Assembly: GCF_005239225.2 (NCBI RefSeq)
Contig: NC_133298.1
Coordinates: 2,914,001-2,978,000 of the forward strand
Direction: 5' to 3'
DNA length: 64,000 nt
Source: Populus alba
Lineage: Eukaryota; Streptophyta; Magnoliopsida; Malpighiales; Salicaceae
The translations under genes and the position numbers were made by a program. Below are positions 48,913-59,639 of this stretch, in pieces. The notes beneath the pieces were generated by a model. That model was not told the origin of the DNA, searched no databases, and saw only the letters and a program-made list of their open reading frames with translations. Within the stretch, counting starts at the first letter, position 1. Every line of letters starts with the position of its first letter.

Positions 48913-49116
48913 ATGATGAGGAAAATATTGGTTGCAGTGTTGATTGTGAGCATGGTCGCTTCCAATTTTGAGAACGTAGCGTCTGATGCTTCTGATTGCG
49001 ATGACGCATGTACCACCGGCTGCGTTCAATCAAACACAAGACTTATGCGCCGCTGTGAGATCAAATGTGGGATAAGATGCGGTCCAGATTCTGAAGTCGA
49101 AGATCACACAGGTTAA
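48913..49116 (+). CDS. Secreted six-cysteine peptide, copy 1 (67 aa)
   Basis: The product starts MMRKILVAVLIVSMVAS, a signal peptide ending near residue 24, and leaves a mature peptide of about 43 residues with six Cys in the pattern C-x3-C-x3-C-x10-C-x3-C-x3-C (Cys29, 33, 37, 48, 52, 56). The paired C-x3-C spacing suggests a helical hairpin held by disulfides, as in thionin-like and alpha-hairpinin defence peptides; this class assignment is inference. The tail is acidic (EVEDHTG). The TATA box and a GA-rich leader precede it. Copy 2 on the other strand (54130-54333) differs at three residues (N18H, M45L, E49D), keeping all Cys, which argues for purifying selection or a very recent duplication. 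Confidence 0.75.
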   Translation: MMRKILVAVLIVSMVASNFENVASDASDCDDACTTGCVQSNTRLMRRCEIKCGIRCGPDSEVEDHTG

Positions 49117-49529
49117 AGAACTTGGGAGTCTCAAAGATGAATGCTACCTGGAATCTATTTATGGAATAATTTGCAGCAACTCTTTTGACTGTTTTTATTT
49201 TCTGTCAAATTTTCAGTGTTGATAGTCTTTGTATTAGAAATAATCTCAAGTTTGAATAAAGAAAGGAGAGAATCACTTTTGAAACTCCAGTTACTGTAAG
49301 AAAACTGTAGCCGTTCGCTCTTGAAACTTGATAATCATCATTGTAGACACAGAAAAACACAGATTCATCTATCAAGCTAGAAGGCACCAGTAAAGTACCT
49401 CTGCAATCTGCATCGTGGAACAAGCAATTAAAGGAAATCATGATAAACTAAGTGGAAGAGGAGAGAGGCCGTGATGCCATCGTCTGGAACGAAGAAGTTC
49501 CTCAGAATCCTAAAACATCAAACAGCAAT

Positions 49530-49739
49530 AATTAATGCCTGCCAACTAGATCTGCAAGTTGAAGAACAAGCAGCAGCATCGTATTGTGAGCAACAGAGAA
49601 CATGAGATGGATGATTCATAAAAAAATTTGTTAAAAACGACAGCAAACAGAAAAAACGCTGAGTGATTAGATCCGTGGGTAATGAATGGATGGCATCAAT
49701 TTGACTGAAACAATACATATAAACTGTGCACAATTTAAA
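49530..49739 (+). repeat. Direct repeat A2 (partner of 48555-48772)
   Basis: Second copy of the A repeat, with GTATTGTGAGCAACAGAGAA and GAAACAATACATATAAACTG shared. It ends 8 bp before the stop codon of the mTERF fragment, read from the minus strand, and is thus its presumptive 3' UTR. Confidence 0.85.
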
Positions 49740-49746
49740 TGCAGAA

Positions 49747-50227
49747 CTAGCCTTGGCTTGAAGCTGATGCATTCCTTAAACTTTCCCACATAGCTGGTCG
49801 TTCAGGGTGGACATCTACATAATATTTTACAAATTGCACATGAACATGCAAGGATTGTGCCCATCGATACTTTGCGTTTTGCTGCACCTTTTTCCCTCAG
49901 CCGAATATACATTCGAAATCTAAGTTTAACCCTCTCAAAATCATAGCATAAATATGCTGGGAATTCCTCCAGTGAGTTGACCGAGTAGCCTAGGAAATTT
50001 GTCATGCAATCAATCTTCTTTTCAAGTGCATCTTTGGCCTGGTTTGGCATCATTGGAACTTGTTTAATGAAGCTGGAGACAACATTGTAGTCCAAACCAG
50101 TTTGTACCAGGCAACCCATCCTCTCTTGTAATTGATTTCCTCTACCTCGAAACGTTTTTAGAAATCTTGTCATCTCATCAGAGTTTTCAACGTGCTCCAC
50201 CCTCAGCAAGAACGCTGTTTTCTCCAA
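49747..50227 (-). pseudogene. mTERF-family C-terminal fragment, frameshifted
   Basis: The minus strand encodes the last part of a plant mitochondrial transcription termination factor-like protein: FLKTFRGRGNQLQERMGCLV, then FIKQVPMMPNQAKDALEKK, FPAYLCYDFERVKLRFRMYI and REKGAAKRKVSMGTILACS. Near 49840 the frame breaks, and another frame continues FVKYYVDVHPERPAMWESL to a TAG at 49747-49749. The N-terminal mTERF repeats are missing, so this is a truncated pseudogene. Intact members bind nucleic acid in organelles; the family is large in poplar. It occupies part of the left-arm segment that the right arm lacks. Confidence 0.85.
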
Positions 50228-50720
50228 AACAGTAACAGATAGTCCCCGGTCGGGATTCTAAAATACCACCACAAAGGCAGCGCCGCAGTAGCTGAGGGTC
50301 ATCCTCGTACTTTCATATCACTACTCTCCCCTTGGATATTACCGGGGCCGCGGGGCTCGTAGCAAGAAGCAAAAAGACGGACAAAGCGTTTTCTTTAGGA
50401 CAAAAACACCCTTGAACAAAATAGAACTAGATTTGTCCCACATCAGAAAAGAACGAAGAAACAAGAGCGTTAATAAACTGTTCGAGGAGCACAGAACAAC
50501 ACGACCTTACTTGAACAGGATCTGTTCTATAGGATCGTACCTCTGTAACCTTAATCACTAAGGAGACAGGAACTTAAACCTGGTTGAGGAATCATGAACG
50601 TGTGATCATAGCGTGAATAATGGCTCGATGGCCTTCATGATCATCATGGCTGTAGAGGATCGATCCCAGCCATTAACATGGCTGGGAATGGTCATGCGGT
50701 TGTCTGACAGGTTTCTTTAT

Positions 50721-52042
50721 TTTTGAATGCAATAAAAAAAAAATAACACTAGTGAGTTGTAGAGGACATCACCTAAGATTTCTCTTTTCTCCACCAAAAA
50801 CATTCTCTAACAGCCTGCCTCTCTCGATCGGTCGAACACTCCTCTTGCTCTGTAGCAAAACTCGCGACAGTTCAGCTTTTTTCCTCTACCAGCAATAATG
50901 TTAGATTTTCTGACCAAACAAGTCATAGCTGCGGCCATCCACATTTCACTTCTAAAAATATATTAATTTCTTCATTTTAATTAATTTGATATAATTTATA
51001 TTTAATTAATGTTAATTGGATTTTATGGAGTGCTAGGGTTTTAAATTAGATGTAATTGAAGTTGTAAATTAGATATTATTATGTTATTTTGTTTAGTTAT
51101 TTTAGGTTGTTGTTGATTGTAAATGAATAAAGTTATATGTTTGAAATGTTAGTGTTAATTTAGGTTTAATTATGGATTATATTAATTATATATATATTTT
51201 TAGTTGATAGTTTGATTATTTTATTAAATAAATAGTTTTTTTTTGTTATTGTTAATCGTGAATTAAAAAGATTATGTAATGAGATATTGTTGATTTAAGT
51301 CAAATTATGAGGTATATTGAATTTTATATAAAATAATAATACTAGCTATGTAGTATTTGAATTTGTTTAATAAGAGTCGAAGAAAATCCACTTGTTTACA
51401 TAATGAAATGGATACTAGAGAGGGGTATTTATTAAATAGAAGTGGTATATGCGGTCAAATGGATCATAATAAAAAAACTTGTGAAACTAGATAATATATA
51501 TTATTTTTTTATATTTATTTTAAATTATGTCAACTTTAATTAAATTACAAACATTAACAATATTTTTTTATATAGAATCTCGAGGTAGACATTATTGAGG
51601 TACCTATTTTAGGAGTGTTGACAAGTAGAACCACCTTATTATTAATGTGGATCTTGATGATAGGTCAATGTTATATATATATATATATATATATATGCTC
51701 TTCGATTCATTGGGGTTTGTTGCGAAGAGCACTTGCAAATGTTTCATCTAAGTAGGTTTGCTGTCAAAAATGTGTTTGGTTTTGTAATTGTTTGAAGTTT
51801 TTGATGCATGGCGCTGTCTAGTGGTGTGGTAGGTTCTGGTCACCATGAATGTTGTAAACTCACCTTGTTGGCCTGAGTGCAAGTTGTTAATAATATTTTC
51901 CACTCATATTTCTTGATGCGGGAATCTTTCTATCTTGTCCACTGCTTTTCCTTTTCGCAAAAAGATGAGATATTTTCATAGAATCTTGTCGGCAAAACCA
52001 GAATTATCAGAACATACGAGGTAAAACTCCTATGTTGAAGAT
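50721..52042. other. AT-rich spacer between the inverted arms, left part
   Basis: No gene was recognised. An SSR (AT)n lies at about 51670-51695. The segment 51700-51960 has a more balanced composition without a supported frame. Confidence 0.4.
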
Positions 52043-52115
52043 GGGGCATTCCGAGGAATCGAACTCGGGACCTCTCGCACCCAAAGCGAGAATCATACCA
52101 CTAGACCAAATGCCC
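52043..52115 (-). tRNA. tRNA-Pro (UGG), with an 8-nt T-loop
   Basis: Read on the minus strand, the acceptor GGGCATT pairs with AATGCCC, the anticodon stem CTCGC/GCGAG encloses TTTGGGT with anticodon TGG, and the T-stem CCGAG/CTCGG is intact. The A-box TGGTCTAGTGG and B-box AGTTCGATTCC are present. The T-loop reads TTCGATTC, eight bases instead of the universal seven, so the gene is 73 nt with one extra C. No intron. It may be a pseudogene, or a base-calling error in the assembly. Confidence 0.85.
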
Positions 52116-52252
52116 AATTTACAAACGTTTATCATGTAAATTAACATATTTCTACTTACCTTTTTCATGCTATACATAGCAATTAATATTTAATACTGCC
52201 TTGTCAGAGATTCGAGTGAGATGGGTGCTCTTTCGATCTATTTTTTGCCCTA

Positions 52253-52317
<65 letters not shown>
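52253..52317. repeat. Compound (CATATA)n / (AT)n microsatellite
   Basis: Five ACATAT units pass into an uninterrupted AT run ending near 52317. Confidence 0.9.
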
Positions 52318-52320
<3 letters not shown>

Positions 52321-53619
52321 AGAGAGACTGATCATTAATTGTTATTGATGACTTTTTTTATTATTATTATTGTTTTTTAATATTTTTTAGGGGCTTTTTA
52401 ACCTTTTAATTTCAAACTTTTTTTTTTTCAATATTCAGTTTGCTGGGACATTAGACTTTATCATTTTTAATTTATTTTGTATGTAGTTATCATGATCTAA
52501 ATAAAAATTTTTACAGGTTAAACATGTTACCCGAATTATTTTTCTAGTTGATTATATAGTCAACATGTTATTTATATAAATTTAATGTAAAAAAATATAC
52601 AACTAACTTTGTGCTTTGTCTTGTCAAATAGCGTGGAGTTAAACATTTCATATTAAATTTTACTCATGTCTATGAGTTTTATCAAGATGATTTGGGTACG
52701 CAACAGTCACATCAAGTATATATTAAAAATATATTTAATTTTCTTATTATTTTAAAGTTAATTATTTAGTTTCAATTGATTATTTGAAATAATTATTTTA
52801 TATATTCTAATAGGTTATATAGATGTCATATATGAATGAATTGATACTTTCAATTTCACATATATATATATATATATAGTGAGAGATCTGACATTTGATT
52901 AGAATAAATCCCTCTACACTGCTTTGATATTATTGAAATATATTGTCCAGATTAAATAATGTGATAATTTAAATTATTTCAATATATATCAAATTATGTT
53001 GATTTTAGAGAGAAACTACATAGTGTTGGTTGTTATGGATGTAAATACGAGGAGAATTGGTTGATAATTCATCCATCTTATTTTAATTTTTGGTATGTTA
53101 GAAGAAATAGTATTTTTGAAGAGCAAAAATCTATAATTAATATAAATACCTACATGATATGAGATATATCCATGAGACTCCATTTCGTTCGTTTTCTCTC
53201 AGTTTTGTTATAATAATTTGACCTAGGATGAAAGTGGAATACACAAATCAACTTAAAGTATATGAAGTCTATAAAATTAAAAGAAAATCAAAATTCCAAC
53301 ATTTTTATTAATTAAAACACACGGAGGAAGAGGCTATTATAAAATGTATTAAGAAACTCGAGTTGACTAGAAAAGGAAAAGACAAATAAAATCAATTTTT
53401 AGGATGATGCTAGATTTTACGATAACAAATATAGTGCCCTGTAGTAAAATAGATTAATAAGATCAGGTTGCCATGGAATAAGATTTTGTTGAAGGTCGGG
53501 AAAGATGGAGGGAGGGGGGCATCCACCTAACTTATATGCATAGCCTTTTTCCGTATCAATTCTTTGTTTTTTTTTTTATAGAAGAAAAAACATATGCATA
53601 TTTTTGACAACGTACGTGA
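52318..53619. other. AT-rich spacer, possible transposon debris
   Basis: No intact frame. Scattered coding-like scraps (52600-52700 and 52980-53110) suggest an old element, but no domain was recognised. Confidence 0.35.
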
Positions 53620-54341
53620 TTTTTCAAAAATAGAGAAACCTGTCAGACAACCGCATGACCATATTCCCAGCAAAGTGAATGGCTGGGAAACGATCCTCTA
53701 CAGCCATGATAATCACGAGGGCCATCAGCCATGATAAAATATGGCCTCTCTCCTCTTCCACTTCGTTTATCATGATTTCCTTTAATTGCTTGTTCCACGA
53801 TGCAGATTGCAGTGTGTACTTTACTGGTGCCTTATAGCTTGATAGATGAATCTGTGTTTTTCTGTGTCTAAAATGACGATCATCAAGTTTCAAGAACAAA
53901 AGGCTACAATTTTTTCTTACAGCAACTGAAGTTTCAAAAGTGATTCTCTCCTTTCTTTATTCAAATTTGAGATTGGATAGCCCTAATCCCCCCCTTCCCT
54001 TCCTATTTCTAATACAAAGACTATCAACACTGAAAATTTGACAGAAAATAAAAACAGTCAAAAGAGTTGCTGCAAATTATTCCATAAATAGATTCCAGGT
54101 AGCATTCATCTTTGAGACTCCCAAGTTCTTTAACCCGTGTGATCTTCGACTTCAGAATCCGGACCGCATCTTATCCCACATTTGATATCACAGCGGCGCA
54201 AAAGTCTTGTGTTTGATTGAACGCAGCCGGTGGTACATGCGTCATCGCAATCAGAAGCATCAGACGCTACGTTCTCAAAATGAGAAGCGACCATGCTCAC
54301 AATCAACACTGCAACCAATATTTTCCTCATCATTGTCCTCA

Positions 54342-54375
<34 letters not shown>

Positions 54376-55020
54376 ATGTTTGCTTTGTGACCCCTCTCCC
54401 CTCATTTCTTTTTTATGGATGTCGTGTTAGATATTTTAGAGTTTCGTAATATTAAACTTTTTTAAAAAAGTGTTAAAAAAATAATATAGTTTGAATACGA
54501 TTGTTATTAAGAATAGTAATTAAACAGAAGCTTTAATTAAAAGTTTTGTACTTTGAATCTTATATTCTAACTTTTAAATTTTATAGAAGTTTTAATTGAT
54601 TTTTGATTAGATTAATTAATTTTAAAAAATATTTATTAAATAATATATATTAGAAAAATATTTTTTGAAAATGGAATTATTATTCTAAATAACAATTATG
54701 AATAAAAAAATATTCTAAGACATAAAACTACGCTATTTTATAAATATTTTTTTAATATGTATTATTATCCCAAAAATCTTTACCGAACTATTATATTGTT
54801 TTAGAAAAATCCATCATCTATCTTTTTAAAAAAATAAAAAAAATCAGCCATCTATGTTGAATGCTTACGCTGACACGAGACCAAGGATAAGGTTTTGACT
54901 ACTACACTGTTATCGAGGGCGGCTGGTATTATACAACTGTAACAGTGCGACTGCCGGTGGTCGATCCATCTTGGAGGTGTAACGTGGTTGTTCTATGTGC
55001 TAACCCTATCCATATTTATT
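53620..55020 (-). repeat. Right arm of the rearranged inverted duplication
   Basis: 53626-53740 matches 50605-50720 in reverse (GTCAGACAACCGCATGACCA); 53745-54450 matches 48790-49480 in reverse and carries peptide gene copy 2; 54866-55020 matches the membrane ORF with stops. The join near 53740, at GAGAGGCCAT, skips about 1.1 kb of the left arm. Confidence 0.85.
54130..54333 (-). CDS. Secreted six-cysteine peptide, copy 2 (67 aa)
   Basis: Same length and layout as copy 1: signal peptide, six Cys in C-x3-C-x3-C-x10-C-x3-C-x3-C, acidic tail. It differs by N18H, M45L and E49D. The frame is open for 24 more codons upstream (from 54405), but those codons are mainly the GA-repeat leader (RERERERE), so the MMRK start shared with copy 1 was chosen. 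The two genes face each other (tail to tail) about 5 kb apart. The TATA-like site of copy 1 is altered here to CATAAAAA, so expression may be weaker. Confidence 0.72.
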   Translation of the reverse strand: MMRKILVAVLIVSMVASHFENVASDASDCDDACTTGCVQSNTRLLRRCDIKCGIRCGPDSEVEDHTG

Positions 55021-55531
55021 ATTCTATATTTTATTTAAAAAGTGTGGGAAAAATATTGTATGTTTACAGTATATATAAATTTATTGCATAAAGTGTTTAT
55101 ACTATAAACAACATTGTAGCACTTGTTAAAGGTGTGTTTTTTTTTTTTTTTTAAGTTAACAAGTATTGCGAGGCCGTTCGGTTTTGTTGCCACTAGGATC
55201 TAACTGTTACCACTACATGGAGTTGGGTCATGCGGCCAACAACTCATTAAACGGCATTGAATCCTGCCCTCAAGAGGACAAATCAATGTTGGGTCATGTC
55301 CAGCAAGACCCGGCATATTAATTTTTTTATATTTTCTTTTTTATATATATATTTTAACAAAGAAATAAAATAACGAGAGTTTTATTATGTTGTATAAAAA
55401 TTAGGTGAAGATAAATTGTTTTCATTTGAAATTATGTTGAATTTCCTTATAAAAATATATTTATTTTTACTTTTCAAAAATACTAACATATTAACAATAG
55501 TGGTGAATATAGTATATGCATAATATATTTT

Positions 55532-55571
<40 letters not shown>

Positions 55572-56409
55572 ATAAAGCTGTCTCACCTGAAGAATTATGT
55601 TACCTTTACTGGACATAAACGGGAATTCATTTAGTAATATTATTTTTAAAAAGAAATCTTGGTAATTGTATTATGTTATTTTTATTGTTTTAGTTTAGAC
55701 TAAATGATTTATATAACTTAACAAACTTTATTAATACTAAAAAAATAGTTAAATAGTGGCATAAAAAAATTATATGTGCATATTCTTAATATATGTTCAC
55801 ATATAATCGCAATAAATTCTTTAAAATAAAAACATTAAAAAATATATAATTACCATATATTCATATTAAAGTTGATGGAGCTCTAAATAACTTTTTTATT
55901 CACATCATATACTTTATTTATTTGTATTATATTAGAGAATTTGTTTACAATAAAATCAATTACAAAACAATTCATAAATATTATTTTGGGTAATATTATC
56001 AGGATATTGAGCCAAAGATAGTAGGTCTTGTACCCAGCCAAGAAGGGCCAACAACATTGGGTAATGGTGGGCAAGAGGACCCAATAACATTGGGCTATGT
56101 TGTCTACAAGACTCAACAGCAGCGGTCGTGCTCCACCAGGACCAAGCAACAATGGGTTTTGCTGCTAGCATAATCCCTATTGACCAAATCTATTTCATTT
56201 AAAATTTGGGTTTACAATTGGTCCGAAGTAACCTGTTGACCGAGCAAAAATCTAATAGAGTTCTTTTTTTTTTTAAATATGTTTTTTCTCATACCCAAAG
56301 ACACCTCTTTTTTTATATTTATTAGTTAGTTACTAAGTCATTTCAAAATTTACTATATAAATACATGGAGAATGTTTAATTTTTTCAATGTAGGATTTGA
56401 AATCTTTAA

Positions 56410-56448
<39 letters not shown>

Positions 56449-56539
56449 ATTTCTCAATCTGAGATAAAAAAACTTTTATTATCTTAATTAATTTAGAGAT
56501 ATATCTTAATTAATTTATTAAAAAAATAAATTATTACAT
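55021..56539. other. Intergenic, AT-rich, near the end of the LTR element
   Basis: No gene seen. Two patches with GGGTCATG / CCAACAACATTGGG-type imperfect repeats occur at 55220-55320 and 56030-56150. SSRs: (AT)n at 55537-55566 and (GT)n(AT)n at 56409-56448. Confidence 0.4.
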
Positions 56540-57498
56540 GTGTCGATACACGACGTCGGGCGACGGCTCCGCTCATTTTTGTTTATTTAACAAAAAAGAT
56601 TTGTTTAATTGGGGGAAATGAAAATTTTATTGGAGTCGCTATCTAGTAATTTGAGGGAACTAGAAATCCCAAATTAGACACTGGTTCCAAAGATTCGGGT
56701 ACTGGGTTAGTTATGATTAAGGGAAGGTAGACACCACCCTTAAAACATCCTTTCAAAAGAAAGGTTACCCTTACTTGTGTGTTTTTTTATTTGATTTAAA
56801 TGCTATTATATTTTGAGCTTATTTGCAATTTTTTTTTTTTTTTTTAAAATAGTTAACGTCGGTCCCTAAAAATAGGAGACACGTTAAAAATGACATCAGT
56901 CCCTAAAAATAGGAGACTCGTCTAAAATATTGACGTTTTAACCCTAAAAAGGAGATCTACGTCCGAGTTACCAAAAAAAATATGGACATAATCCATATTT
57001 GGTATTTAAACCTTTGACATCGGTCCTTTTCTAAAAAAAGAGACGTGTCGACAAACAACATTCGCAGGAGACGTGTTAAAAATGACATCAGTTCCTAAAA
57101 ATAGGAAACTCGTCTAAAATATTGACGTGTTGACAAACAACGTTCGTCAGAGAAAATCATATATTTTTTTAAAAAATAAATAAATAAAATGATTTTGGGG
57201 ATTTTATTATTTGTTTTTAGGGAAGGATATTCCTTTTCTTCAATGATAAATTCTGCTTGCTTACACCAGTAACTGACATGCTCCTTTGTATCCCACAAGT
57301 TCAAATACAAAAGTTCTTTGGTAACCCACGGAGATGGGAAAAATTATTTGCAGCACCCTAACAAATGACAACAAAATCACAAAGTGATATGCTCTTCCTA
57401 TCCCGCTATTTGTATTTTTTATTTTTTATTTTTTAAAAGCTGCAAAGCGCATCCCTTGTGTTCATTATTTGCTGCACATTATGGTTTAAGTCAGAAAA

Positions 57499-57693
57499 TC
57501 AATATAATTCAGTGATCCCAGACCTCAGTACATGTGCAATATCGGATTGATTCCTTGAGTCTTCTTCGTCGAAGACTCTTTCCAAACAAGGGAAAGTCAC
57601 GTTGAATGAGAAATTCCTATTCCTAGGGGATGTTCTGCTCGTTTCACTTCCGTGGTTGAATGATAAAGAATCAGATTGGCTGCTTCCAGGCAT
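57499..57693 (-). other. Exon-like frame inside the presumptive LTR
   Basis: A minus-strand frame reads MPGSSQSDSLSFNHGSETSR to an ordinary stop after SGITELY (64 aa). Its Ser-rich but non-repetitive composition looks like the tail of a host protein, and an AG lies just before it (TGATAG). No family was recognised. It might be a captured host exon or chance coding. Confidence 0.3.
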
Positions 57694-58451
57694 TCTAATG
57701 AAGTTCTATCATTCCCAAGGGTAGACCCTAAAGGTTTTCTATCTCCGATGGAAATCACACTAGAGGAATGGCAAGAACTCTTCTTAAATAAGATATTGTT
57801 TCAGGTTGCAGTTGCTCATTCTTTATGCGGGAGTACTCAGGATTAAAAACCAGTTTCTAACACCTTCAGTGCTGTGCGATCGAGCAAATGAAAGGGGAGG
57901 AGAAAAGGTTTGAAAAACTTACCAGTTTCTAAGCGCAGCTGCCACTCACAGAGCTTGATCAATTTATAAGCGCAGCTGCCACTCACGGAGGCAACAGCAA
58001 CGATGATTTGGATGAATATTTTTATCAAGTTGAACCCGAAAGGAAAATCCAGCTGGCAGAGGGTCTTGGCTTGCAGCCTTAGCAGGTTGCCATATATTCA
58101 AAACCGCCGGGTAAGATGAAAAACGAAACAGCTAAAATAAAGAAAAAATATTATGAGGTTCTGCAATCTAGCTACACGACGTCGCCATTGGAGTGAATCG
58201 GCTGTAGCTGGAAAAGGAAGAAAAGGAAGAAATCTGCAAAGGGGAGAAGGAGGAGAGGACAGTGCAAGAACCGGAAAAGCTGGTTTTTTGGCTTACTTTG
58301 GACCCGATTTTTTTTTTTTCTGGCCATTAAATTCACCTCTATTTATAGGCGGTAGAAGAGGGCAATCTTGTCTATATTGAGGAAAAATTTCAGGCCTTGA
58401 TTCAGTTGGGAAGGAACCCAACCATTGGCTCAAAGTAGGTATCCTGAGTTG

Positions 58452-58875
58452 AAAATCTGCAAACGAAAGCTGATTGAGTAGGCCTCTTTAGGCTGTCACC
58501 AGTGCTCATATATTGTCATTTAGCCCAACTTGATCACATGGGGTTGTAGAAAAAATGCATAGGATCCGTTTAATATAAGATTTGTTAAATTCGGTGGACA
58601 TTAGGTAGATCAAATGCAGCTGCAAAGTAGTCAACCAGACCAGCTTTTTCAGAGAAAAAAAACAAAATCTGCAGGCAAAAGATGATTGAGTAGGCCTCTT
58701 TAGGCTGTCACCAGTGATAATATATTGTCATTTGGCTCAACCTGATCACATGGGGTTGTATAAAAATTGCATAGGATCCGTTTCATATAAGATTTGTTAA
58801 ATTCGGTGGACATTAGGTAGATCAAATGCAGCTGCAAAGTAGTCAACCAGACCAGCTTTTTCAGAAAAATAAAGA
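58452..58875. repeat. 212-bp tandem duplication inside the LTR
   Basis: The units start AAAATCTGC at 58452 and 58664 and both contain GATTGAGTAGGCCTCTTTAG and TCAACCAGACCAGCTTTTTC. They are over 90 percent identical by eye. Each carries GATCACATGGGGTTGTA. Confidence 0.9.
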
Positions 58876-59514
58876 AGATAATGAACAGTGATTTTTGGTC
58901 AAAGTTCATTTCAGTCCTCTCTCTTTCAATTGAGCCCTAATTGACCCTAAACCTTTTTATTTAATGCAATTAACCCCCTCATTAACTTGGTAAAAATTAA
59001 ATGTGGTCCTTTAAAATTCGGATTTTCTCAATTAAGCCCAAATTAAACTCCCAAACTTAATTCTTCACCAATTAAGGCCCAAATAAAATTAATTTGACCC
59101 ATTTAAAGTATAATTAAGTCCTTGCACTTAATTAAATTCTTCAATTGGACCCAAATTAATTCTTAAAATAAATTAAAATTTAATTCGGCCCATGATTAAT
59201 CAAATTGGGCCATTAAAAAAATTAATTATGTCATTGAACTTAATTTTTATGCAAATTCATCCAATAATCATTTAATTTGACCTTGAATTTGCATTTTTTC
59301 TTCATTTTTGGGCACAATAAGGTACAATTAGGCCTTGAACTTCCTCCAAAATTGCAACTTGATTCCCCGATTTCCTTTCTCCACATTGTCAGCCTTTATT
59401 TTATTTTTTTTATTTTTGAAAAAGAAATTGATTTTTTTTATTTTTATAAATAATAATAGAAATAAAATAACATTCACGAAAATCTTGGTAAGTCCAAAAA
59501 TTGGGTTACAACAG

Positions 59515-59530
59515 TTGCCCCCTCTTTACA
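59515..59530 (-). promoter_or_regulatory. Polypurine tract priming plus-strand synthesis
   Basis: On the minus strand AAAGAGGGGGCAAC lies directly before TGTTGTAACCC, the start of the LTR. This position and purine bias are those of a retrotransposon polypurine tract. Confidence 0.65.
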
Positions 59531-59639
59531 ATGCTTACGGTGCAAAGGCATTGGAAAATTCATTTTCTTTTGACTTTGCATAGTAAGTTTTGTAAAGAAA
59601 AAAAACAATGGTGGTATTGAAAAAAAATACAGATTTTCA

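Larger units (their letters stand above)
48300..50720 (+). repeat. Left arm of a rearranged inverted duplication
   Basis: Three parts of this arm occur in reverse orientation at 53620-55020: 48330-48485 (membrane ORF), 48790-49480 (peptide gene with flanks) and 50605-50720 (block with TGGTCATGCGGTTGTCTGAC). The DNA at 48530-48772 and 49485-50605 has no partner in the right arm, so it was inserted here or deleted there. Confidence 0.85.
56540..59514 (-). mobile_element. Presumptive 3' LTR of the Tat/Ogre-type element
   Basis: Read on the minus strand it starts TGTTGTAACCCAATTTTTGG directly after a polypurine tract and probably ends near 56540 at a CACA. Near that end, a block with GATTCGGGTACTGGGTTAG and TTATGATTAAGGGAAGGTAG (+ strand, 56690-56740) is a sequence commonly found in LTRs of Ogre/Tat elements. 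The LTR contains internal repeats: a 51-bp unit at 56885-56936 and 57076-57130, and a 212-bp tandem duplication. The left border and its target-site duplication were not confirmed; the 5' LTR is outside the window. Confidence 0.6.

Noticed and set aside
54334..54405. N-terminal extension of peptide copy 2
   Set aside because: The added codons are mainly the GA-repeat leader; copy 1 has no such extension in frame and the signal peptide begins at MMRK.
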